DNA of 64,000 bases from Phycisphaerales bacterium. Lineage in GTDB: Bacteria > Planctomycetota > Phycisphaerae > Phycisphaerales > UBA1924. Below are positions 8,398-16,534 of this stretch, one piece after another; positions within the stretch are counted from its first letter, which is position 1, and each line of letters opens with the position of its first letter. Under the pieces are notes generated by a model. The model searched no databases and had not been told where the DNA came from. It was given only the letters and a program-made list of their open reading frames with translations. The stretch is from NCBI GenBank assembly GCA_040217175.1, contig JAVJNT010000002.1:434001-498000 (forward strand), read 5' to 3'. The translations under genes were made by a program, and so were the position numbers.

Positions 8398-9570
8398 ATG
8401 CCCGCCGCCGGCGAATCCCGCACCATCCTGCACGCCGACCTCGACGCGTTCTTCGCGTCGGTGGAGCAGCGTGACAACCCCGAGCTGCGCGGCAAGCCCG
8501 TGCTGGTGGGCGGGGGCGGCAAGCGCGGCGTCGTGGCCGCGGCGAGCTACGAGGCGCGGAAGTTCGGCTGCCGCAGCGCGATGCCCGGGGCCGTCGCGGC
8601 GCGGTTGTGCCCGCAGGCGATCTTCGTCAAGGGCAGCTACGAGAAGTACAAGGAGGCCAGCCGCCAGGTGTTTGAGGTGTTCGAGTCGGTGACGCCGCTG
8701 GTGGAGCCCTTGAGCATCGACGAGGCGTTCCTGGACGTCACGGGCAGCCTACGTTTGCTGGGCGACGGCGAGGCGATCGCGCGGAAGATCAAGAACGACG
8801 TACGCGAGCAGACGCGGCTCACCGTGAGCCTGGGCGTCGCGCCCAGCAAGCTCGTCGCGAAGATCGCCAGCGACCTGGACAAGCCCGACGGCCTGGTCGT
8901 CGTGCGCGAGGGCGAGATCGACGCGTTCCTCGAGCCCCTGGAGATCTCCCGGCTCTGGGGCGTGGGCGCGGTCGGGCAGGCCAAGCTCGAGCGCCTCGGC
9001 GTCCGTACGTTCGGCGACGTCCAGAAGCTCGACCTCAAGACGCTCAAGGCGATGTTCGGCAGCCTGGGCGAGAGCCTGTACAACCGCTGCCGCGGCATCG
9101 ACGATCGGCCCGTGGTGACCGACCGGCGGGCCAAGAGCATCGGCCACGAGCGGACGTTCGGCGACAACCTTACCACGCTCGAGCAGTGCCACGCCCAGGT
9201 GGTCGACCTGGCCGAGCGCGTCGGATGGCGATTGCGGAGGGCCGAGCGTGCGGCGGGCACGATCACGCTGAAGGTGCGCAACGGTGAGTTCAAGACCATC
9301 ACACGGGCGCACACGCTCGCGGAACCGACGCACGACAGCGGCGCGATCGTGCGCGAGGCGTGCGCTTTGCTCGATGCCTGGGCGAGGAAGGGCTTCGAGC
9401 CGGTACGCCTGCTGGGCGTCAGCGCGAGCCACCTGCACGCGCCCGAGGGGCCGGGCCTGTTCGACGCGGCCGAGCACGAACGCGCCAGCCGCGTGGACGA
9501 GGCGGCCGACGTCATCCGCAGTCGGTTCGGCGACGCGGCGATCGGCCGGGCGAGCTCGCTGGACGCGTAG
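8398..9570 (+). CDS. dinB: DNA polymerase IV (translesion, Y-family)
   Basis: 390 residues from ATG 8398. Catalytic motifs are HADLDAFFASVEQ at the N-terminus and SIDEAFLDVT near residue 107, which supply the metal-binding acidic residues. The helix-hairpin-helix (LWGVGAVGQAKLERLG) and little-finger regions follow, and the length is normal for DinB. It copies damaged templates with low fidelity. The C-terminus has the family-typical GVSASHL...LF segment but no convincing beta-clamp-binding peptide at the very end. No SD is evident. It follows the dockerin gene by 54 bp and probably has its own promoter. Confidence 0.93.
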   Translation: MPAAGESRTILHADLDAFFASVEQRDNPELRGKPVLVGGGGKRGVVAAASYEARKFGCRSAMPGAVAARLCPQAIFVKGSYEKYKEASRQVFEVFESVTPLVEPLSIDEAFLDVTGSLRLLGDGEAIARKIKNDVREQTRLTVSLGVAPSKLVAKIASDLDKPDGLVVVREGEIDAFLEPLEISRLWGVGAVGQAKLERLGVRTFGDVQKLDLKTLKAMFGSLGESLYNRCRGIDDRPVVTDRRAKSIGHERTFGDNLTTLEQCHAQVVDLAERVGWRLRRAERAAGTITLKVRNGEFKTITRAHTLAEPTHDSGAIVREACALLDAWARKGFEPVRLLGVSASHLHAPEGPGLFDAAEHERASRVDEAADVIRSRFGDAAIGRASSLDA

Positions 9571-9574
9571 GTTC

Positions 9575-9952
9575 CTAGCTCGCGAGCCGCAGCCGGATCG
9601 GCCCGCGGGCATCGTCGGGGTCGACGATCTTGCCGCCCTTGGTGATGGAGAGCTTGCGCTGGCGGACGAGGCGCCGGGCGGCGCGGCGGGTTCGCTCCAT
9701 GAGCGGCTTCCAGTCGTCGGGCTCGACGGCGCGGGCCGCCTCGCTCGGGCAGATGGTGGCGCCGCGGTCGCGCTTCGAGAGCAACTCGAGGATGGCGGCT
9801 TCGAGCCGGGCGTCGAGGTCGCCGGGCTTCTCGCGGCGGCACAGGTCGGAGCAATAACGGACGTCTTCCCAGGAGCGTTCCCACTTCTTGCGCCACGCGA
9901 ACGTGCGCCCGCAGGTCTCGCAGATCTTGGTCGGCAGGTCGTCGCGCTTCAC
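9575..9952 (-). CDS. DUF2256-DUF3253 fusion protein
   Basis: 125 residues from GTG 9952. Residues 1-45 match DUF2256: [18 protein letters not shown] followed by YCSDLCRR, a Cys-rich small zinc-finger-like fold. Residues 50-125 match DUF3253, a small winged-helix-like domain (LEAAILELL, then [20 protein letters not shown]). Both families are of unknown function. The GTG overlaps the stop of the upstream kinase gene by four bases (GTGA), so it is the second gene of that operon. A much longer ORF through this frame is an artefact of the GC-rich upstream gene. Confidence 0.75.
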   Translation of the reverse strand: MKRDDLPTKICETCGRTFAWRKKWERSWEDVRYCSDLCRREKPGDLDARLEAAILELLSKRDRGATICPSEAARAVEPDDWKPLMERTRRAARRLVRQRKLSITKGGKIVDPDDARGPIRLRLAS

Positions 9953-10848
9953 TGGCTCGCCGCCTGCGGGGTTGCGAGCGGATCGACGCGTGGCGTCGGG
10001 TCGCCGTGGCCTCGAATGCGCTGGGCGATGCGCGGCCAGGCCTTGAGCGGCATGCCGCGCGGCAGCGAGCCGAGGACGCGGTCCTGCTCGGCCTTCGTCA
10101 GCACCAGCGCTTGCTCGACGGGCATCTTCGCGAAGCGGCGCGCGGTGTAGGCGGCCATGACGGCGCGCAGCGTGCGGGCGATGATCGCGCGGCGGGGCAG
10201 CACGCCCGCGCCGATGGCCTCGAGCGCCAGGCTCGCCTGCGTGCGGATCGAGTGTCGGCTGCGGTCGCGGCTGAGACGGTGCACGCCCTGGCAGTCGGCG
10301 ACCGCGACGGTGGGCGAATCGCCATCGAAGGAAACGATGAGGTTGCTGGGCTTGTGGTCGCGGTTGTGCAGGCCCGAGGCGAGCAGGCATCCGACCTGGA
10401 GGCCGACCGCGTCGGCAAGCGCATGCTGGCGCCGCAGGGGCATCTCGCCTCGCCTTGCTTGATCGAGGCAGTGCAGCAGGCTGACGCCCTCGACGCGGCC
10501 CATGACCAGGCAGTCCTCGCGCACGCCGCCGTCCTTGCGGCTCAAGAGCGCGAGCATCGGGGCGCACGGAATGCCCTCGGCGGCCAGCAACGCGGCACCG
10601 GCCCAGTGGCGGTCGCCGGCCGCCATGCCCAGGCGGGCCCGGGCCCGGCCGAGCGGGCCGCCGTAGCGGTAGAACTTCAGGACCACCGGCCGACCGCGCA
10701 GTTCGGCGGCCATGACGCGGACGCCGCCGTCTTCCTTGAGCAGGGTCGCCGAATCGGCCCAGGGCTCCTGGGAGAGGGCGCGGGCCCACTCGGGGCCGTC
10801 GCCCGTGGGGCCGTGCCGGCGTGCGGAAAAGCTGGGAGCCTCGGCCAT
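9949..10848 (-). CDS. WaaP/InaA-family lipopolysaccharide core kinase
   Basis: 299 residues. A protein-kinase-like fold: Lys in VVLKFYRYG for ATP binding, the catalytic loop [12 protein letters not shown] near residues 159-170, and VADCQG in the position of the metal-binding Asp. The family phosphorylates heptose or Kdo in the LPS inner core at the cytoplasmic face of the inner membrane. A divergent glycosyltransferase of the WaaE type 101 bp away supports a role in LPS core assembly. A -10-like TACACT lies 8 nt before the ATG (10857-10862) and no SD is visible, so a very short leader is possible. Confidence 0.75.
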   Translation of the reverse strand: MAEAPSFSARRHGPTGDGPEWARALSQEPWADSATLLKEDGGVRVMAAELRGRPVVLKFYRYGGPLGRARARLGMAAGDRHWAGAALLAAEGIPCAPMLALLSRKDGGVREDCLVMGRVEGVSLLHCLDQARRGEMPLRRQHALADAVGLQVGCLLASGLHNRDHKPSNLIVSFDGDSPTVAVADCQGVHRLSRDRSRHSIRTQASLALEAIGAGVLPRRAIIARTLRAVMAAYTARRFAKMPVEQALVLTKAEQDRVLGSLPRGMPLKAWPRIAQRIRGHGDPTPRVDPLATPQAASQ

Positions 10849-10949
10849 CTGGCCCTAGTGTATGTTCGGGCGGTTTCCGGTCGCCGGACGGCGGGCATGC
10901 TCGATGCCACGCCGGCTTCGTCGCCCGGATTCTCGCTCCGAGGACGCCC

Positions 10950-11747
10950 ATGCCCGACGTTCCCAAGCCGCTGTCGGTGGCGATCATCTGCAAGAACAAC
11001 GAGGCGACCATCGGCCGGACCCTCGAGAGCGTGCGCAGGCTGGGGCAAGAGATCGTGGCCGTCGACTCGGGCTCGACCGATGGCACGCTGGACATGCTCG
11101 GCGAGAACGGGGTGCGGGTGATCGAGGCCGAATGGCAGGGGTACGTGGGCACGAAGCAGTTCGCCCTGGAGCGATGCGGGCAGCCCTGGGTGCTGTCGCT
11201 CGACAGCGACGAGTCGCTGACGCCCGAGCTTCGGCGGTCGATCGAAGCGCTCGACCTCGAGTCTGAGGGCGGGCCGAGCGGCTACCGCGTGAACCGCAAG
11301 GTGTTCTACGACGGGCGGTACTTCGAGCACACGTGGCAGCCCGAGTGGCGGCTTCGGCTGGTTCGGCGGGATCGGTACCGATGGGAGGGGCTCGACCCGC
11401 ACGACGAGCTGCGGCCGATCGATGGCGGAGAAGCGACGGCCGACCTCGCGGGCGACCTTCGGCACGATAGTTTTTCGGGGTTTGCCGAGCTGATGCGCAA
11501 GCACGTGGGGCACGCCCAGCTCATGGCGACGAGCCTGCACGCCGAGGGACGGCGGGCGGGGCCGCTGAAGCTGGCGATCTCGCCGGTACAGGCGTTCGTG
11601 CGGCAGGCGGTGTTCCGGCGCGGGTATCGGGACGGCACGCGGGGCTGGGCGGCGGCCGGCGCGATGGCTGCATATACCCTCATGAAGTACGTGTGCCTGC
11701 TGGAGCTCCAGGACCAGGCGGGCCGACAGCGAGAGGAGCGGCGGTGA
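10950..11747 (+). CDS. Family 2 glycosyltransferase (WaaE/KdtX-like)
   Basis: 265 residues from ATG 10950; the longer frame upstream crosses the divergent gene's promoter and is not coding-like. GT-A fold: nucleotide-binding start [20 protein letters not shown], a DSGSTDGT loop, and the metal-binding DSDES near residue 85. The segment [20 protein letters not shown] with the following WEG..PHDEL matches WaaE-type LPS core beta-glycosyltransferases. It has no transmembrane anchor, so it acts at the cytoplasmic membrane face. Its stop overlaps the methyltransferase GTG, giving a two-gene operon. The sugar donor is not predictable. Confidence 0.82.
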   Translation: MPDVPKPLSVAIICKNNEATIGRTLESVRRLGQEIVAVDSGSTDGTLDMLGENGVRVIEAEWQGYVGTKQFALERCGQPWVLSLDSDESLTPELRRSIEALDLESEGGPSGYRVNRKVFYDGRYFEHTWQPEWRLRLVRRDRYRWEGLDPHDELRPIDGGEATADLAGDLRHDSFSGFAELMRKHVGHAQLMATSLHAEGRRAGPLKLAISPVQAFVRQAVFRRGYRDGTRGWAAAGAMAAYTLMKYVCLLELQDQAGRQREERR

Positions 11748-12556
11748 CCACGATCCAGCAGGAGCGAGCGCCCGTGAGCGGACCTTCGTCGATTGACCTG
11801 AGCGGCGTGAACAAGACGCTTCAGTTCGAGGACGCGCGCGACCCGCGGGTGGCCCCCACCGTCGCGGACATGAAGAAGTGGGTGCTGCGGTGGCGTTTGA
11901 AGGGCGAGCCGCTGGGCGTGAACGGCGCCGTGAAGAAGCGTTGGTACGTGCGGCCGCACAAGATGTGGGAGTACAGCCGGGGGCTGGCGCTCACGGGCGC
12001 GAGCGGGCCGACGCGAGAGCCGGGCGCGAAGCTGCACTGCCTGGACGTCGGCGGCGCGATGACGCTACCGATCCTGTACCTGGGGAGCCTGGGCGACCGC
12101 GTGGTGTGCCTGGACATCGACCCCACCATGACCCGCCAGAGCATGGACGCGGCCGAGCGGCAGGGGCTGGAACTGGACTGCCGGACGACCAACCTGGGCG
12201 AAGAGGATCCGTCGGCGGCGGATCTGGGCGCGCCCGAGGCCGGGTTCGACCGGGTGTACTGCTTCAGCGTGATCGAGCACATCCTGCCGCCCGAGCAGGA
12301 GCGGGTTGCCAGCCGAATGGGTGGCCTCGTGAAGCCCGGCGGGATGCTGTGCATCACGTTCGACTTCGGTGAGCACGGGCCGATGGAGGCGCCGATGCGG
12401 ACGATGGACGACGCGCACAAGCTCGGCGACCTGATCGGACTGCCGTTGATCGGTGGGGACTTCGTCGATACGGGCGATCGATACCCGCTGAATCGCAAGC
12501 ACCCGCAGGCTCGGTACACCTTCGGTTCGATGTTCTTTCGCCGGCCCGAGGCCTAA
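11744..12556 (+). CDS. SAM-dependent methyltransferase
   Basis: 270 residues from GTG 11744, which has GAGAGGAG upstream and overlaps the glycosyltransferase stop (GTGA). Rossmann motif I is LDVGGAMTLP near residue 100, motif II ends with the acidic CLDID, and a post-motif FSVIEHI and KPGGMLCITFD follow, all typical of class I methyltransferases. The N-terminal ~95 residues are a separate lead-in region without an obvious domain. Coupling to a WaaE-like glycosyltransferase suggests a sugar or LPS/glycan substrate, but this is context only. Confidence 0.75.
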   Translation: MTTIQQERAPVSGPSSIDLSGVNKTLQFEDARDPRVAPTVADMKKWVLRWRLKGEPLGVNGAVKKRWYVRPHKMWEYSRGLALTGASGPTREPGAKLHCLDVGGAMTLPILYLGSLGDRVVCLDIDPTMTRQSMDAAERQGLELDCRTTNLGEEDPSAADLGAPEAGFDRVYCFSVIEHILPPEQERVASRMGGLVKPGGMLCITFDFGEHGPMEAPMRTMDDAHKLGDLIGLPLIGGDFVDTGDRYPLNRKHPQARYTFGSMFFRRPEA

Positions 12557-12602
12557 CACCAGAGCGGATTGGTGCTAGCATTGTGGCCCTCAGCGTGAGG
12601 GC
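12553..12602 (+). promoter_or_regulatory. Candidate promoter and 5'-end hairpin before the H1-like gene
   Basis: A -35-like CTAACA (12553-12558), 17-bp spacer and extended -10 TGCTAGCAT (12573-12581) would start transcription near 12588. Immediately there, GCCCTCA (12586-12592) and TGAGGGC (12596-12602) form a perfect 7-bp hairpin with a 3-nt loop. The hairpin could stabilise the 5' end of the mRNA or be a weak terminator of the preceding gene; no T-run follows. Confidence 0.4.
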
Positions 12603-12642
12603 ATCAGACGTGCCCGCGGCACGAGCCGCGTCGAGGACACCA

Positions 12643-12897
12643 ATGGCCAAGAAGACCAGCAAGAAGGCCGGCACGACCGGCAAGAAGACCAGCAAGAAGA
12701 CGTCGAAGAAGACGACCAAGAAGACCGCCAAGGTCGGCAAGAAGACCACGAAGAAGAGCACGACCAAGAAGACCGGCAAGAAGGTCTCCAAGAAGACCAC
12801 TTCGACCGCCGGCAAGACGCGCGGCAAGAAGACCACCAGCCGCGGCGGCCGCAGCAAGGTCACGCGCACCAAGGTGCACGCCATTCCGGCGAGCTGA
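12643..12897 (+). CDS. Lysine-rich histone H1-like DNA-binding protein
   Basis: 84 residues, a third of them Lys, arranged as repeated KKT/KKS blocks (MAKKTSKKAGTTGKKTSKK onward) with a short RGGRSKVTRTKVHAIPAS end. This composition matches H1-like nucleoid proteins and C-terminal tails of HU/Hc proteins: disordered, DNA- or RNA-binding and charge-driven. The start at MAKK is chosen because the upstream codons are not Lys-rich. It lies in the same reading frame as the following helicase, separated by one TGA. Role in chromatin compaction or RNA binding is inferred from composition only. Confidence 0.7.
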   Translation: MAKKTSKKAGTTGKKTSKKTSKKTTKKTAKVGKKTTKKSTTKKTGKKVSKKTTSTAGKTRGKKTTSRGGRSKVTRTKVHAIPAS

Positions 12898-13092
12898 ATC
12901 GACCGACTCGAACGGGCGTCGCCCCCGGGCGCGCCCCCCACGACCAAGAGGAATCACACGCTGCCCCCCTCGAAGAAGACCAACAACAAGAAGAAGCCCG
13001 CCACGAACTCCAGCCGGAGTGGGTCGGGTGGACGGGCGCCAAAGGGCCCGAGCAAGAAAGCCGAGCGTGACGAGACCATCTTCGATCGCTCG

Positions 13093-14400
13093 GTGACGTT
13101 CGACGACTTCGATCTGGTCGAAGACGTGCTCGATGGCGTGGACGACGAGGGATTCGTCCACCCGACGATGATCCAGTCGATGCTGATTCCCGTCGCGCTG
13201 ACGGGCAAGGACGTGCTGGGCCAGGCCAAGACGGGTACGGGGAAGACGGCGGCGTTCGGCCTGCCGCTGCTGTCGCTGGTCGACCCGGGCGATAGCTTCG
13301 CGGCGCTCGTGCTCGCTCCGACGCGCGAGCTGGCGCTGCAGATCACCAGCGAGCTCCAGACGCTGGGCAAGCACAGCGGGCTGAACGTGGTGGCGATCTA
13401 CGGCGGCGACCCGATCGAGAAGCAGGCCCGCAAGCTCGCTAAGAAGCCGGAGATCATCGTCGGCACGCCGGGCCGCGTGATGGACATGGAGCGGCGCGGC
13501 TATTTGCGGTTCGACAAGATCCAGGTGGCGATCCTGGACGAGGTCGACCGGATGCTGGACATCGGCTTCCGCGAGGACATCCGCCGGATCATGAGCGCGT
13601 GCCCGAAGGACCGGCAGACGATCTTCGTCTCGGCGACGCTGACCGAGGAGATCGAAAAGCTCGCCCGGCAGTACATGAACAACCCCGAGAAGCTGGTCGC
13701 CTCGGCCGGCTCGCTCACCGTGAGCGTGGTGGAGCAGCACTACCTGACCGTGCAGCCGTGGGACAAGAAGCGGCTGCTCGTGCACCTGCTGACGCACGAG
13801 GAGCCCGCGCTGACGGTCGTGTTCTGCCGCCTGAAGCGCGTGGTGGACGACCTCGAGAAGCTGCTGCGTGACAAGGGCATCGATGCGGTGGCCATCCACG
13901 GCGACATGCGCCAGAGCCGCCGCAACAGCGTGATGAGCCGGCTTCGGACGGGGGAGCTCGGAGTCTTGATCGCCAGCGACCTGGCCAGCCGCGGCATCGA
14001 CGTCGAGGGCATCAGCCACGTCATCAACTACGACCTGCCCGAGGACCCGGACCTGTACATCCACCGCATCGGGCGCACCGCGCGCGCGGGGCGCGGCGGC
14101 GTGGCCTGGAGCCTGGTGACCCCCGAGCAGGGCGCCCTGCTGACCGAGATCGAGAACCGGATCAACACGCACATTCCGTTCATGGACTACCCGGACTTCA
14201 AGCCCGGGCCCGAGCCCGCGGCCGTACGCGAGCGGCGCGAGCAGGAGGCCGCCCGCGAGGAACGCTCCAAGCAGCGCACGCTCGAGCGGCAGGGCAAGGT
14301 GCTTCCCAAGGGCGGAGACGAGAAGAAGTTCCCCGGCGGAGTGGTGCCCACGAAGCTACCGCCCAAGCGGATGGGCGGGCGGCTCTCGGGCCGTCGTTGA
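13093..14400 (+). CDS. DEAD-box ATP-dependent RNA helicase
   Basis: 435 residues from GTG 13093. Motifs in order: Q-motif Phe and HPTMIQ, Walker A AKTGTGKT, PTRELALQ, TPGR, motif II DEVD (instead of DEAD), SAT, RGIDVEG, and HRIGRTARAG. A charged C-terminal tail of about 60 residues follows. It unwinds RNA duplexes in ribosome assembly or decay. The frame stays open upstream to the stop of the H1-like gene, and CTG at 12961 has an AAGAGGA SD eight bases before it; that start would add 44 residues, the first part Lys-rich (KKTNNKKKP). The GTG has no SD, so the true N-terminus is uncertain. Confidence 0.88.
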   Translation: MTFDDFDLVEDVLDGVDDEGFVHPTMIQSMLIPVALTGKDVLGQAKTGTGKTAAFGLPLLSLVDPGDSFAALVLAPTRELALQITSELQTLGKHSGLNVVAIYGGDPIEKQARKLAKKPEIIVGTPGRVMDMERRGYLRFDKIQVAILDEVDRMLDIGFREDIRRIMSACPKDRQTIFVSATLTEEIEKLARQYMNNPEKLVASAGSLTVSVVEQHYLTVQPWDKKRLLVHLLTHEEPALTVVFCRLKRVVDDLEKLLRDKGIDAVAIHGDMRQSRRNSVMSRLRTGELGVLIASDLASRGIDVEGISHVINYDLPEDPDLYIHRIGRTARAGRGGVAWSLVTPEQGALLTEIENRINTHIPFMDYPDFKPGPEPAAVRERREQEAAREERSKQRTLERQGKVLPKGGDEKKFPGGVVPTKLPPKRMGGRLSGRR

Positions 14401-14415
14401 GGCCCGATCTCGGAC

Positions 14416-14802
14416 CTAGCGGTCGATCTTGGCCAGCGCCTTCTCGCGGCTGGAAGTGATCACGAACAGGCGGTCGACGCGCGTGCCCTTGAGCACCGAG
14501 GCGATGGGCTTGGCCAGGTTGCAGAGCACGAGCGTGCCGCCCTCGCCCATGCACGTCTCGCGTATCTGCACGAGCATCGAGATGCCGGCGCTGGACATGT
14601 ACTCGACGCGCGCCATGTCGAGCACGACGCGGCCGCGTGCCCGGACCGCATCTGGCATCGACTCGGCCAGCACGCCCGCGGCGTCAGACTCGCTGAGGCT
14701 GGGGCCCTTGGGCGAGATCACCAGGGCCCGGCCGAACGTCTGGCGGATGGTGTTCGGCCCTTCGCTGGTATCCGGGGTGGCGTCGGCGGTGGTAGCGCGC
14801 AT
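14416..14802 (-). CDS. STAS-domain protein (anti-sigma-factor antagonist-like)
   Basis: 128 residues from ATG 14802, preceded by GGGAGGA. The STAS fold is clear: VVLDMARVEYMSSAGISMLV holds the conserved Ser-rich loop (near residue 73) that is phosphorylated in SpoIIAA/RsbV-like proteins, followed by LVLCNLAKPIASVLKGTRVDRLF. Such proteins bind anti-sigma kinases and are reset by SpoIIE-type phosphatases, one of which lies at 50.6-52.0 kb. No anti-sigma kinase is adjacent, so its partners are unknown. The gene is convergent with the helicase. Confidence 0.85.
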   Translation of the reverse strand: MRATTADATPDTSEGPNTIRQTFGRALVISPKGPSLSESDAAGVLAESMPDAVRARGRVVLDMARVEYMSSAGISMLVQIRETCMGEGGTLVLCNLAKPIASVLKGTRVDRLFVITSSREKALAKIDR

Positions 14803-15033
14803 CAAGATCCTCCCTCGTCGGGCGATCATGGTGCCGCCCGAGGATCCATCGGCGGTCGGCCGCGAAGGGGTCACAGCGCGGCGTGTTCTGGGACGAGCAT
14901 GCTGCGCGGTCGGTCGGATTCGTCCGTTACCGGACGGCCAGTTCCCGCCGCATGGGGCCGCCGGACGTTCGAAGATGTCACGGGAGGTCGCGTTGGCTTG
15001 CCGTCCCACCCATGAGCATCGAAGGAGAGATTC

Positions 15034-16410
15034 TTGATCATTACGCACACCACGCGTCCTACCCGCCTTGCCGCCGTTGCCGGCGTTGCCGCCTCGGCCG
15101 CCGCCGCCCTGGGGCAGTGCACGCCCGCATGGGACGTGTCCATCGGTAACCCGGGCGTCGACGACGGCTACGTGCAGCCGCTGTTCGTCTGGGACGACGG
15201 CACGGGCGAGGCCCTCTACGCCGGCGGCTCCTTCGGCAGCATGGGCGGGGTGCCCGGCACGCTGCTGATCGCGGCCTGGGACGGCAGCGACTGGAGCGGG
15301 CTGGGCAGCCCCGGGCTGAGCACGGGCAGCACCAACGGCTTCGTCACCAGCATGGACGCCTTCGAGGTCGACGGCGGCGAGACGCTGGTGGTCGGTGGCT
15401 TCTTCGCCAGCGCGGGCGGGCTGTCGGGCACGCAGTCGATCGCGGCCTGGGACGGCACGCAGTGGCTCTCGATGGGAGCAGACCTGGTGAACCCGGACGC
15501 GATCTGGGCGCTGGCGTCTGGCGACGTGGGTGACGGCGACCTGCTGTATGCGGGCGGGTCGTTCACCGAGATTGGTGGCGTGACCGCCGGCGGCATCGCG
15601 GCGTGGGATGGCGACTCGTGGTCCCCGGTTGGCACCGGTGCGCCGCTGACCGGCGTCGTCACGCCCAACGTCTTCGGCGCGGTCGTCTTTGATGACGGTT
15701 CGGGTCCGGCGCTGTACGCCGGCGGACGGTTCGACGAGATCGACGGCGTGCCCGGCACGACGCTGCTCGGCCGATTCAAGGACGGCGCCTGGGAGCCGGT
15801 GGGCGCCGGGCTCGTGCGCAGCTCGATCACGGGCGATGCGGGCCAGCTTGCGGTGTTCGACGACGGCACCGGCCCGGCGCTGTACGTTGGTGGGCGGAGC
15901 TTCTTTGCCGCCAGCGCCACCGGCACCGGCGACGTCTTCAAGTGGGACGGTGCCGAGTGGTCCGTTGTCGGCCAGGACATCAGCGGCATCGTGACCCGGC
16001 TGTTCGCGTGGGACGACGGCAGCGGCGAGGCGTTGTACATGACCACGAGCGATTCGTCGCTGGGTCGGATCGCCCGGCTCGAAGGCGGAACGTGGGTGGG
16101 CGTCGACGGCGGCGTGGCCGGCGGATCAACGTTTGGCCTGGGATCGTGGAACGGTGACCTGTTCGTCGGCGGTAGCTTCGAGTCCGTGGATGGCCAGGCC
16201 GCCAGCGGCATCGTCCGGCGGACGGGCTGCACGGCCGGGGATTGCTACGCCGACTTCGATGGCGACGGTGAGCTGACGATCTTCGACTTCCTGGTGTACC
16301 AGAACGCCTTCGACGCGGGCGACCTGGCGGCCGACTGCGACGAGGATGGCTCGCTGACCATCTTTGACTTCCTGTGCTTCCAGAACGGGTTCGACGCGGG
16401 CTGCCCGTAG
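15034..16410 (+). CDS. Secreted beta-propeller-like protein with GC-type dockerin tail (paralogue A)
   Basis: 458 residues from TTG 15034, supported by GAAGGAGA just upstream; no ATG in frame fits the signal peptide, which ends at ALG-QC. The body is built of repeats of the type FDDGTGPALYVGG / LFAWDDGSG.AL with AWDG..W..LG between, a Kelch/WD-like propeller pattern. Residues 406-458 are two dockerin-like EF repeats (DFDGDGELTIFDFLVYQN and DCDEDGSLTIFDFLCFQN) closing in GCP, with C...C just before the first. It is a close paralogue of the next gene. Surface location inferred, function unknown. Confidence 0.8.
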   Translation: MIITHTTRPTRLAAVAGVAASAAAALGQCTPAWDVSIGNPGVDDGYVQPLFVWDDGTGEALYAGGSFGSMGGVPGTLLIAAWDGSDWSGLGSPGLSTGSTNGFVTSMDAFEVDGGETLVVGGFFASAGGLSGTQSIAAWDGTQWLSMGADLVNPDAIWALASGDVGDGDLLYAGGSFTEIGGVTAGGIAAWDGDSWSPVGTGAPLTGVVTPNVFGAVVFDDGSGPALYAGGRFDEIDGVPGTTLLGRFKDGAWEPVGAGLVRSSITGDAGQLAVFDDGTGPALYVGGRSFFAASATGTGDVFKWDGAEWSVVGQDISGIVTRLFAWDDGSGEALYMTTSDSSLGRIARLEGGTWVGVDGGVAGGSTFGLGSWNGDLFVGGSFESVDGQAASGIVRRTGCTAGDCYADFDGDGELTIFDFLVYQNAFDAGDLAADCDEDGSLTIFDFLCFQNGFDAGCP

Positions 16411-16453
16411 TACAAGCCCGGATAACTCGCTACGACGCGTCGTGACGCTGATT

Positions 16454-16482
16454 CCCCCTCGCTCGTGGATCGAACGAGGGGG
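16454..16482 (+). terminator. Candidate hairpin terminator between the tandem paralogues
   Basis: CCCCCTCG (16454-16461) pairs perfectly with CGAGGGGG (16475-16482), and the 13-nt interior can pair partly (TCG/CGA). It is followed by TTCTGCTGTT, a weak T-rich stretch rather than a full T-run, so termination efficiency is uncertain. Confidence 0.45.
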
Positions 16483-16488
16483 TTCTGC

Positions 16489-16497
16489 TGTTATGAT
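16489..16497 (+). promoter_or_regulatory. Extended -10 promoter element
   Basis: TGTTATGAT fits TGnTATAAT with one mismatch. It lies just after the hairpin and 37 bp before the ATG of the second paralogue, leaving room for a TSS near 16504 and the AGGAGG SD. No clear -35 is seen, as is usual for extended -10 promoters. Confidence 0.5.
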
Positions 16498-16534
16498 CTG
16501 CTCGGAGAAGGAACCCCGTGAGGAGGCGAGCGAG

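Noticed and set aside
8340-8400. SOS box before dinB
   Set aside because: Only one half-site (CCGAACA) is present and no matching TGTTCGG follows at the recA spacing.
9575-11152. Minus-strand ORF of 525 codons reading into the DUF2256 protein
   Set aside because: Only the last 125 codons are family-like. The rest is antisense to the glycosyltransferase or out of frame with the LPS kinase.
12604-14172. Minus-strand ORF of 522 codons
   Set aside because: Lies opposite the helicase and H1-like genes; its His/Asp/Leu-rich pattern is typical of an antisense GC frame.
14386-14405. Hairpin across the helicase stop (CGGGCC / GGCCCG) as a terminator
   Set aside because: Six-base stem, eight-base loop and no T-run on either strand; likely chance in GC-rich DNA.
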